From: Metridium senile
Lineage: Eukaryota; Cnidaria; Anthozoa; Actiniaria; Metridiidae
DNA length: 64,000 nt
Direction: 5' to 3'
Assembly (NCBI GenBank): GCA_949775045.1
Contig: OX459095.1
Location: 27,450,978 to 27,514,977, forward strand
The notes under the pieces were generated by a model. The model saw nothing but the letters and a program-made list of their open reading frames with translations. It made no database searches and had not been told where the DNA came from. Positions 49,562 to 61,500 of the stretch are shown here, piece by piece; within the stretch, counting starts at the first letter, position 1; each line of letters opens with the position of its first letter. Made by a program: the position numbers and the translations under genes.

Positions 49562-52500
49562 ATGCCTCCCAAAAAGGCGACTCCAGTAGCTAAAGCATCC
49601 TCGAAGCCTGCAGCAAGGCAGCCCGCGAAAAGCACGATAACAACAGCGAAAAAAACCACTCCTGCTAAACCAAATACCACAGGAACTAGCAAAGGAGCTG
49701 CTGCAAAGAAAACTGGTACTGCTCCAGTTAAAGGAAAGCCGAAAGGAAAGGATTCTGCTTCACCAAAGGTATCGTACTTCGCACCACCATTTCGTTACCA
49801 TGGTGAACGCGTCTTCTGTCTGCTCAAAGCCCTCTGTGATATCCAAAGTTTACATATCAAAATAATTACAAAACACGATTTGGTTTCAATAAAGTGAATG
49901 CTTCAAAATTGATTTTGTGGAAAGTTACTTTGCAATAAAACAAAATGGCCGGGTTATTATTTGTATTTTTTATTATTTTCACAACCTTATTGCCATCATC
50001 ATTATCATCGTCATCATATTAATCATCATCATTCATCATTACCACCATTATCATCATTATTGATTATTATTGTCATTGACAGCCCAAGGGCCCAGTGTGG
50101 ACAAAAAATGATGATCATGCAAGAACCATTCAAAAGTATATCAGACGATTTCTTGCTCAAAATAAACTAAAAAAGCTGAAAAATGAAAAACAAGACTTTG
50201 AAGATCTTATGGAAAAACTTCAAAAAGAGGTACCATACTTATTTATCCTTCTATTTGCTTTCACTTCCATCTTCTTCCTCCACTTCCTCCTTTTCTTCAT
50301 TTGTTGCACACAATTTATGCATTCCATTTTATGTACAAGTTTTCATTTATTGATAAGTTCAACCATTACAAAATGAAAAGGTCCCATTTTATTTCCCATT
50401 ATTATATTTTCAACTGTATGATGTGTTTGCTCTTTATAGTAAACTATTTGCATGCAGTGATGTTAATTTAATTTTTCTTCAGGCATGGCTTAAACTAGTT
50501 CAAATGGAAAGAGAACAAGCAGAACAAGAAAGGAAGAAAGAAGAGGAGGAGAGAAGGAAAAGAAAAGAAGAAGCTAAAAGACAAAGCAGAATCTTGGAAG
50601 CAGCTTTTGACGGAGATAATGACGAAATACTGGCTGTCTTGGAAGAAGTAAGAAAACTTAGTTTCACCAAAAACTTCAAGATGCTTGTTCATGCTTACAG
50701 GCACTACACTCTTGTATAAAAATAAACATACATATTTGTTGATTTTTGCTGCAGGGAAGGGGGGGAGCTGATTGGAGACTAGAAACTGTCAAAACTATGC
50801 AGCAAGGACGAAAACAGCACAGAAAAAATTTACAGCACATTTTTTAAAGTACAATATAGGGCTGAATAGGCCTTTTGCAGGATCAGGTCATGTGACCTTG
50901 TTAATCAAAAAATTAATATTTCCAGAAAAAACTGATATCAGGCTATGATAATTGTTTCGAAAAAAAAAAAAAAACTATTATTTGTATCAGAGAATTTTTG
51001 TTCTGACATTCTTTTTCAAATGTTGGAATCCATTTTGTGCTACTTTTAATTTTTTAATTGACAAGGTCATGTAACAAGGTGCTACAAAAGGTTTAAACAA
51101 TAGTATTTGTATAAACTTGCACTATTAAATTGTATTTCTTGGATATATTGTAATCACTCTGTCAACATTCTGTTGTATGATTGACAGGCATATGAAGCAG
51201 ACAGCAAACAAAGTTTCCCTTCTGAAAATGCACGGCAATCACTTATAGAGAGACACCAGAGAGCACTTGTTGATTGCAAGGATGCCAACAACAACACACC
51301 GTTGTCAGAAGCTGCAGGAGGAGGTCATGCAGATACGATTACCTTATTGATACAACGAGGTGTCGCTATTAACTCCAGAGGAAGATATCACAGAACTCCA
51401 CTGTGGAGAGCTGCCTTTGGTGGGCATTTACAAGCTGTGCAGGTGAAAAGAATAACATATAAATGCTGAAAATAACATATAACATTCTGAAAATAACATA
51501 GAATTTTGAAAATATCATATTACATTTCTGAAAATAATATATAACTTTTCTGAAAATAATATATATAAACTGCTGAAAATAACATAAAATTCTGAAAATA
51601 ACATACAACATTTCTGAAAATAATATATATATACAAACTGCTAAAATAACATGTACAATTCTGAAAACAACATACAAACTTCAGAGTAAATATGAATGGG
51701 AAAAAGCTGTTTATTTGTCCAATGTGTTCTAGCTCTCAGTTTGGTTCTTCTCTGGAAACAATGTACAAATGTACCCTTATTCACACAATGCTACTGCTAC
51801 TACTAATGTCAAATAATCAAAGCATACATTTATCAGGCAATTCTCAGTTGTAATGACCTGACAATCAAATGTTCTTGGCAGCTAAGCCTATTTTCAATAA
51901 CAAAGCCAAGTAAAACTAACTCTTACAGGTAAAGTGTCATGCTAGGTAAATTACTTTTTAGCCAGAGCCTGAAAAGGTATGCACAGGGAATATTTTCAAC
52001 AATAAAAGGAGCACCAATCACCCCTTCCATTTGGACAAAGGGAGTATCCCCAGGGGACAATGTGAATTCACGAGTGAATGGATAAAAGAATGAATGAAAT
52101 AATAATACTTAATACTACTAATACTGCATGAAGAAATAAATGGATGGATGGGTGAAAGAAAGAAAAAATGAATTAATGAATATGATAATGAATGAAATAA
52201 AATGATTACATGAAGGAATAAATGAATGGATGTATATAAGTGAATAAATAAATCACTGTAGTTGCATATCAGTTCTAAAGATCATTTATCTATCTATTTT
52301 AGACACTGCTAGAATTTGGAGGTGATCCAAGGCCTGTTGCTGATGATGGCACTAATGCAATTCAGGTACATAACACTCAAGTTCTTTTCTTAGAATTCAA
52401 TAACTTATTGGTAAATTATGTCAATAACCAGTGAACAATATAATTGATTTCAATTTGTATCAAAGATATGCCTATTGTTCTCTTGCAATCTTAACCTGTT

Positions 52501-55500
52501 AAACAAAAAATATTGCACGCTAATCAAAGTCTTTTGTTACTTCTCACCTACAATACCATATATGGTAATGGCATTGTTTTCAAGATTGCATATGGTACAG
52601 TATCTTTGATACGTATAGCTTCATATTCTACCAAGCCCAGAATGCTTTGCCAACTTTCTTTTGTGAAATAATAAGATCCAATTGTTCAAAAGCCTGCAAA
52701 ACAAGTGTGGAGTTTTTTGGGGAAAATTCCATTCTCATCTAGGCCCCATATAATTTTCTCGTGGGGTCCTAGATAACACAGGAACCCCAAAGCTCGATTT
52801 TCCCCAAATCTCCACGAGGGAGTACCCCCCCTGGGGGCCTTGGTTTAGAGGGGTTCCACTGTAATATCAAATCACCAATTTCTATGATACAATTGTTAGT
52901 AAATATAAATGATGGAATTGTTTTCTATAGGGAGTACCCCCTGGGGGCCCTTGTATAGATGGGTTCCACTGTAATATCAAATCACCAATAATTTCTAGTA
53001 TAATTGTTAGTCAATGATGGAATTGTTTTCTGTAAGGTTGCAGCTATTGATTCAGTTCAGAAGGTACTACAAGAATGGGATATCACACAAACAGATGCCC
53101 TGTTGAAAAAGATCGAAACAGAAGATCTAAAGAATGCTGATCAAGAGAAGAAGAGACAAGAGGCAGAATGCAATAGGTAAAGACTACCTTGCAATAAAAA
53201 CCTTATGTCCAACCTTATTAAGTAGAATTTTCGAAAAGAAAATATAAGAAAAGCAATTATCTTGGAATGAAGTCCATCACTACGTAAAAGATAATACGAG
53301 ATTCCACTTGTTGTTCTGCAACAAACTTGGAATGAGAAACCCAATGGCAAGCTTCATTCTATTAATTTAGAAAATATCCTTGATGTCACAGACTTTTACT
53401 GGGGGGCGACTGGGGGGGCGTAAGGGTTTGCGGTTATGCGGTTTCGCGTTATTTTTGGTGCAATTTTGTGTGTTGTTTTTTTTCCATTGATAAGTGCGGT
53501 TTTGCGGTTTCTTTGTCATTTTCGGACTCGGTGAACGGTTAAAAATATTTTTCTACGGTGAAAAATTATCATTCAGATCATTTCACTTCCGGTTGTTTTG
53601 TTTTGGTCAAGTTTTACTTATTTATTGCGGTTACGGTTTTTTGGCAATTTTGTATCCGGTTTCGCGGTTTTTGTCTATTTTTGTGCGGTTTTGCGGTTTT
53701 TGTCTATTTTTGTGCGGTTTTGCGGTTTTTGTCTATCTTTTTGTTCGGGTTTGCGGTTTCCAAACCCCCCTCACGCCCCCTCTTTACTTTTAGAGACGTT
53801 TATAGACCAATCTTGCCAGTAAACTTAATTAATACGACGGCAATATTGTTATTTTTAAGGTTGGAATCAGTAATCAAAGATGTAGAAAAACAATACCAAG
53901 CATGTCAAAAAGAGGTAAGCCAACTCTTGTACACCTAATTCAAAAAAGGTTGACAGGGCGAACGGCGATTGGCGATTGCACGACCGAAAGGGACTGTGGG
54001 TAATACGAATTTCTTCTTATTCCATTCTAGATTACCCAAACACCGTTCATGCAGCGATGACCTTAGATGGGTGTCTCGAAGGTTTCGCTGAACGGTGGAG
54101 GCATTGTTTGGGTAATTTAGAAACGAATAAAAAGGAATTCGTATTACCCATAGTTCCTTTCGGTCGTGCAATCGCCAATCGCCTTTCGCCCAGTCAACCT
54201 TTTTTGAATTAGGTGTATGTGTAATATAGAGGATAGTGAATTGAAATGCGTTCGGTGTATAAATAAAATACAGATACAGGAGAAAAATATGTAATAGAGG
54301 ATTCTAAGTTCTTTACTAGGTACTAATTTCCCAGTTTTAATTAAAAACATCTGTTAAGGTTGAATTTCCAAGGTTAGAGTTATACCAATATCTTATTAAC
54401 CGAGTGCGAGGGTCATACGGTAATTTATAATTACGGACCGAGATTTTTTCCACTGTCTTGTGGCCCGCGCGCGTCGCACACGGGTCCAAAAAAGGTTAGA
54501 AAAATCGATGTTCCATAACTTACAGTACGGCCCGTGCAAGGTAATTAGATGTTCATTATCCCGGAGTAACTAATCGATAGAAATCGATCATCGGAAAGCT
54601 AATCGATAAGTCGATATTAATCGATTTATTTAGTTGATTAGTATCGATTAATATCGATAATTGATGAAAATCGATAATCACAAATTTAATTTTCTGGCTA
54701 ATTAGTATCGATTGATATTGATTAATGTTGAAAATCAATAGTAGATGAAAACGCGTTGAACATGAAATAAAGTCCAACAAAGACACCGCTATAAATATCG
54801 ATAAATATATCGTTACTTATATCGATAAATATTGATATACAAAATCGATAAATATCGATATAAATCGATTTAATCATATAACAAAAACACGTTATTCCAA
54901 ACTATGCTATGAATAAATCGATAACAAAAGAAGAAATATCGACATCCTTTGGAGGCTTCAGAGTGTGGCGTGTAGCTTTAATAGGCCTTTTGCAACAACA
55001 GCTCACGTGACCCTGCCCCTTTTAAATCGAACTGACAGCTGTGTCAAAATGAACATCAGAAATGAAAAGAGCACCTCCATATTAATAATAAACCAAAGTT
55101 TTAGCTCATAATGTTGAGCATAGGAGAAATGGCATTGAGTATAAAATTCAATATTTTCCATACAAATCCTAATAAAATATTGGATTTTATACTTAAAGCA
55201 ATTTCCCTCGTGTTACATTTTATGAGCTGATATTTCGCCTTCTTACTAATGTTGAGGTGCTCTTTTTATTTCTGATGTTCATTTTGACACAGCTGCTCGA
55301 TTTAAAAAGGCTAGTGTCACTTGACCTGTTGTTGCAAAAGGCCTATTTTGGATGTGACAACGATTAATAGGTGTATAACATTTTGTTTGCTCTTGGAACA
55401 TACGGGTCCGTACTGGATGTTACGGCCCCCTATTTGACCAATAAAATCGCACGTTATATGATTGCTTTATAAATCTTTCTTTTTCATTACCTATGAAGTT

Positions 55501-58500
55501 GAAAAAAGCCCATGAGGAGCTGAATAAACGAATATTTGAACACGACCAATGTATGAGTGAAGGAAAAACTGACAAGAAAGAAATCACTTTACAGGTAATT
55601 ATCGTGGTGGTGATGTTAGTTATCGTTGTTGGTGGTGGTAGTAGTTATGTTGGTTGTGGTGGGGGGGGGGGGGGGTGTTGTTGGTAATAGTTATGTTGGT
55701 TATCGTTGTTGGTGGTGGTAGTAGTTATGTTGGTTGTGGTTGATGGTTGTAACACTTATGTTTATTTTGAAACACTGACGCAGCTCACTCTAGTGTAACC
55801 GTTATAGTATCTTGTGCATCAGATTGTTGCTCCAATTGCTTATTTAGAAACACTGACGCAGTTCACACTAGTTTAACCGCTATAGTATCTTGTGCATCAG
55901 ATTGTTGCTCCAATTGCTTATTTAGAAACACTGACGCAGTTCACACTAGTTTAACCGCTATAGTATCTTGTGCATCAGATTGTTGCTCCAATTGCTTATT
56001 TAGAAACACTGACGCAGTTCACACTAGTTTAACCGCTATAGTATCTTGTGCATCAGATTGTTGCTCCAATTGCTTATTTAGAAACACTGACGCAGTTCAC
56101 ACTAGTTTAACCGCTATAGTATCTTGTGCATCAGATTGTTGCTCCAATTGCTTATTTAGAAACACTGACGCAGTTCACACTAGTTTAACCGCTATAGTAT
56201 CTTGTGCATCAGATTGTTGCTCCAATTGCTTATTTAGAAACACTGACGCAGCTCACACTAGTTTAACCGCTATAGTATCTTGTGCATCAGATTGTTGCTC
56301 CAATTGCTTATTTAGAAACACTGACGCAGCTCACACTAGTTTAACCGCTATAGTATCTTGTGCATCAGATTGTTGCTCCAATTGCTTATTTAGAAACACT
56401 GACGCAGTTCACACTAGTGTAACCGTTATAGTATCTTGTGCATCAGATTGTTGCTCTAGTTGCTTATTTAGAAACACTGACGCAGCTCACACTAGTGTAA
56501 CAGAAGCCTTAAAAAATACTTATGACATTGACTACTCTCAAACATGGAAAACAGTTTGCCCTAAATGCAGTGGCACAAACAATTTAAGCATGAGGCCATC
56601 ATGCTGTTGATTAATATTTTGATTTATTTGTAATCAATTATTTTGTAACTTCTATGTATTATTATTTTAATCGAGACACACATTCTTGGAGCCTGGCTCT
56701 GTTGCTGTGGTCTCCCACAAATGTGGAAAGCCTTATGAATAAATAAATAAATAAATAAACCGCTATAGTATCTTGTGCATCAGATTGTTGCTCCAATTGC
56801 TTATTTTGAAACACTGACGCAGCTCACTCTAGTGTAACCGCTATAGTATCTTGTACATCAGATTGTTGCTCCAATTGCTTATTTTGAAACACTGACGCAG
56901 CTCACTCTAGTGTAACCGCTATAGTATCTTGTACATCAGATTGTTGCTCCAATTGCTTATTTTGAAACACTGACGCAGCTCACTCTAGTGTAACCGCTAT
57001 AGTATATTGTACATCAGATTGTTGCTCCAATTGCTTATTTTGAAACACTGACACCGCTGACCAATTGTTCCACGACAGAAGCACCTGCATGTTAAGTATT
57101 CCGTTATTTACTTTGTCTGTTGTTTTTCCAATAATCTCGAAGCAACAAATGGAAAACAAGAAATAACTAGATAAAATACTGAAAGCACAAATTGAAACAC
57201 TTGATTCAAAAAGTCACCCGACCAATTCCTGAGGCAAATCACAAACAACCAACACCATGTTAGTAAAGTGATGATGTTTATAACAAGGTGCCAGCGTATT
57301 CGTTTCACTCCAAATCTGTATGCGACCATTAAAAACACTCGGTTGGTTATCACCAAACCAGGCGCAAAACATTGCAGCAATAAATACCATTTAACATTTA
57401 ACGAAGTAGATCCCTTTGCAGTAGTAAAACCGCCAACTTGTAGAAGTTTCCAACTGGCAAACATTAAAGCAGCCAATGCTGCGACAATAGTAACGGTCTT
57501 GAACTTACGCTTAAAAACATACAGTGCGTGAACAATAACCGTCAATAACGACATGGTGAAGAATGCTAATGAAAAAGAGAGCATCAAGAGCATCGTTATC
57601 TTTGTGCTATTGTCTCGTGCGAAGCCTGGAAGATGCAGCGAAAAGAGTCGAATTCCAAGAAAAGAGACAGCAAAAAGTGACTGTATAAAGACGAGATACT
57701 TGATGTATTGCAAGTCACGCCATTCCGCGTAGTAGCAACAAAACGTAAATAGATATAGTGTTAAACTGATGGAAAACATAGTAACTTCTTGTGTTAAAAT
57801 CAAGACGATTGCCGGCATTTTGTTATCCACACCAACAACTTTCACCAAGTATACAGAATCAATTATACTTTAACCTTGCTAGACGGCGCTGGAGTGTTCA
57901 CTTCTCTTTGTTCAACTTTTGAATAATTTGTACTTATTGACTGAGCAGAGGGAGGCCTCGGCCTAACTCAGTCAATATAAGCATTTTATCATATGACCAC
58001 ATAGAAAGAATTGATTTCAAAGCGTTTTTGTGGCTCTGCTTCGATAGAAGCAAAGCCATAATGCTATCGAGTTGTAAGAGTGAAGGGTTATCGGAAATTA
58101 AATCGGAACCAATCAGCACTGAAAGTTTCACGGCAATCGAGTCCGAAATCTAAACCGGCAGTGAAATATACGGCCATATGATAATCTTGAGTATGTAACT
58201 AATTATAACGTCTGACGTTTTTTTTAAAGTCCGATATAACGTGGCATGGTAAGTAGGAGTGAGGTAACCTTACGCTGCTAATAGACAGTAAAATTAAACT
58301 TAGCAAACAATGTTGGATAAAGCTGGATTCGGGCCAAACTTTCCAAATAACAAGGAAGTACGATGATGCACACCACATAAAAGAGTTTTATTTACTGAAT
58401 TTCAAAGATCAATTAGTCCATCAAGTGTCAGGAACTGAATTAATTCAATATATAAACACCGAAGTTGAACGTTTTCACATGATTTTTGCTCACTATTAAA

Positions 58501-61500
58501 CTGGAATAAGCGAATTCTTGAAAATCTTTTCAATTTTTGACACGTTTGCACACACACGTTTCCCGCGCTTCAATGTGTACGATCTGATTGAATTGAATTG
58601 AATTGAATTTTATTCACACACATTATAACCGATAAAGAAAATACAATATGAATAATTTACATAATTACAAATAGAAATACATATAAATGTAGTAAGTTAT
58701 CAAAAAGTATAATAAATAGAGTGTGTGTGGTTTGTTGAAGTAGTATAAACTTTCGAGTCAACAACCACCCACTGAATAAAGATTAATTATAATAATAAAT
58801 GTAGACCAAGAAGGGGGAGTCAAAATAAATAAATAATTTATTAATTCGCGAAATATTTGATAAACAATTAATATTTCACGAAGTAATAATTAAGTGTATA
58901 TACAATCTAGATTTGTGATTGCATCAAATAAATTTTGAAACAGATTCTAAATAAGGAGTAGGAGCTCATTTTTTTAATATGTGTTGGGATCTCTTCCCAA
59001 ATCTCTTCCCACGTGCAAAATCATTAACCAACAAGAAATCGTATTTAAATGAGACTGACAAAATACACAGTAACAAATTAGAGATGATTGTTAAAGCCTG
59101 GTTTATATATGATCGCTGCGATCGCTGCAATCGCCGAAAATCATGTTTGTCCATCAGAATATAGCTCAGAGTGCTTTGTGACAAAATCGACACTGATTTT
59201 TTATGTTTAGGTTTATTTCGTCAAATTTAAGCTTCAACCTTTAGTCAGCAGTGATATTTTTATTCTTTCACAAAACAAAAGCGCCATCACAGCGATCCTG
59301 GCGATCGTAGCGATTATATGGGAACCAGGCTTAAGAGATGTAAGCTGTCTAACGACGAAAAAACTGTTTTAAAAATATCTTTACCATCGATCGTCAGACA
59401 ATTTTTGCCAAACGGCGTCGCATCTCACATGTGCTGAATCCAGTGCAAATGAATTCGAACAATAGGTTTTGGTCAATTGCATTAGATTCGGCCAAGGGAT
59501 TCGGCACATGTGAGGTGCGACGTTGAACTAGGCCTGAACTATTCTATGTTTACAGACCATCCATGACGCAGAGGCAACGCTTGAATTAATGAAAAAAAGA
59601 TCAGAAGACGCACAGGAAAAACTATCTCAAGTATGGTTTGATTTAAAATCCTGATTTTGTTTGTTCATTTGCTTGGTAATATGACTTTTTACAAAATTAT
59701 TTGCAGTACAACGACTTCAACCTATATCAGTATAAACAAAATTATCCAATCACGAACGAGAATATGAATAACCTTTACAAAGATTTGATTTTTTGCTTAA
59801 AATGCTTATAATTTGGATTATATTTGAACGGAGAACATCAAGATTGAATAAGAAAGATTTTAGCGTGAGTTTGTTTGATTTAAAAAATATTGATTTTGAA
59901 ATATGTTTGGGTAGGCTCCCTCGCAGCCGTTCTTAGTGTCGGGCTTCCTGTCCCTGGGGAGGGACAGGAAGCCCGACACTAAGAACGGCTGCGAGGGAGA
60001 CCAGTGTTTGGGTGGCCTCGGTTGAAGTCGTCACACTGTAGGCTTTGTTTGTTTTTTCTGTTTACGTGTTTATTTGTTTGTTTGCTTATTTCCTTGTTTG
60101 CATAGGCTTGCTTATTTGTTTGTTAGTTGTCGTGCGTACCTTAGTTTGTTTATTTGTTTGCAACTACGTTGTTCGTTCATTTGTTTGTATATTTGTTTAT
60201 TTATTTGTTTGCAACTTTATTATTCGTTTGTTTGTTTATTTGCATTGTTTTGCGTATTTGTTTGTTAGTTTTCGTGCGTTCGTTGGTTTGTTTATTTGTT
60301 TGTTTGCATTGACTTGCTTATTTGTTTGTTCGTTTTCGTGTGTTCGTTGTTTTGTTTACTTGTTTGCAACTTCATTATTCGTTCGTTAGGTTGTTTTGTT
60401 TATTTGTTTGTTTACATTGGCTTGCTTATTCGTTCGTGCGTTATTTTGTTTATTTGTTTGCAACTTCATTGTTCGTTCGTTCGTCTTTGTTCGTTTGTTT
60501 GTTTGTTTGTTTGTTTGTTTGTTTGTTTGTTCCTTGTATATGTATGTCTTTCTGTTACATTGTTTGTGTACTTTATTTTACAGCGCGACGCACCTTACCG
60601 TGGCCACCTAATTATAGTTCTGTACAAGTTAACCAATCAGAAAGCGAGAATTTGACCTTAATGTGTACCTTACGCCCTTCATGATATTTTGCAAATCTGT
60701 TGTACATGAGGTGTATAATAAGTGTACTTAATGTTTCTTGATGTCGACCTCTCCTTATTGAGATATGAACATTTGAAATCTGAAAATGCAAATGAGTTGA
60801 CGTCTTGTACACTTTGAAATGTTCAAAGCGAAGACAAGAGTGAAGTTTACAAGTGTCTGAAAAACCTCCTAGGATGTTTAAATTTGAAAAGGTGTAGCAA
60901 ATAATTTGAAAAGAGAAACTCCTGAACGCTAAGCTAACTTGTACAAAACTTTAATTGGGTGGCCACGGTAAGGCTTGTATGAGTTGTTTGTTTAAATCAC
61001 TATGTTATATTTGTTGTTTTTGTTTATGAATGTTTAAATATCGATTCTTCAGGCCAAACTAAAACTAAGAGAGCAGAAATCTCAAGATAAGGACACACAA
61101 GGTAAACTGTAATACCTCCTCCTTTCAACTATGTACCTATGGTTACTTTATTGGTTTCTTTTCCAGCTGAGCAAGATAATGTCAAGGGGATAAAAGTGAT
61201 GATCAGGGATTTAGACGATGTTCTTTTTCGAGATGTTGGCGGTAAAATGGCTGCTGATGGAAGGTTTGTTCACTTGAATATTGATAATTACTCATTGTAT
61301 AGTTAAGGCTGGTTTTCACCAGGCATAAGCATAAGCTAAACACAAGAAAACGAACATGTTTGTTTTTCTTATGCTTATGCTTATGTCTGCTTATGTCAAG
61401 TGAAAAATAGAAGAAACTATCTTTTGCTTGTGCTTGTGCTTATGCTTATGCTTGTGTTTATGCCTAGTGAAAACTAACCTTTACGTCCCCCACTTGCTTA

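Noticed and set aside
53976..54212. Paired 78-aa frames on opposite strands
   Set aside because: They arise from the long inverted arms of the TACACCTA element.
60045..60684. Leu/Phe/Cys-rich frames resembling membrane proteins
   Set aside because: Low-complexity TTTG repeats in an intron; several overlapping frames look alike.
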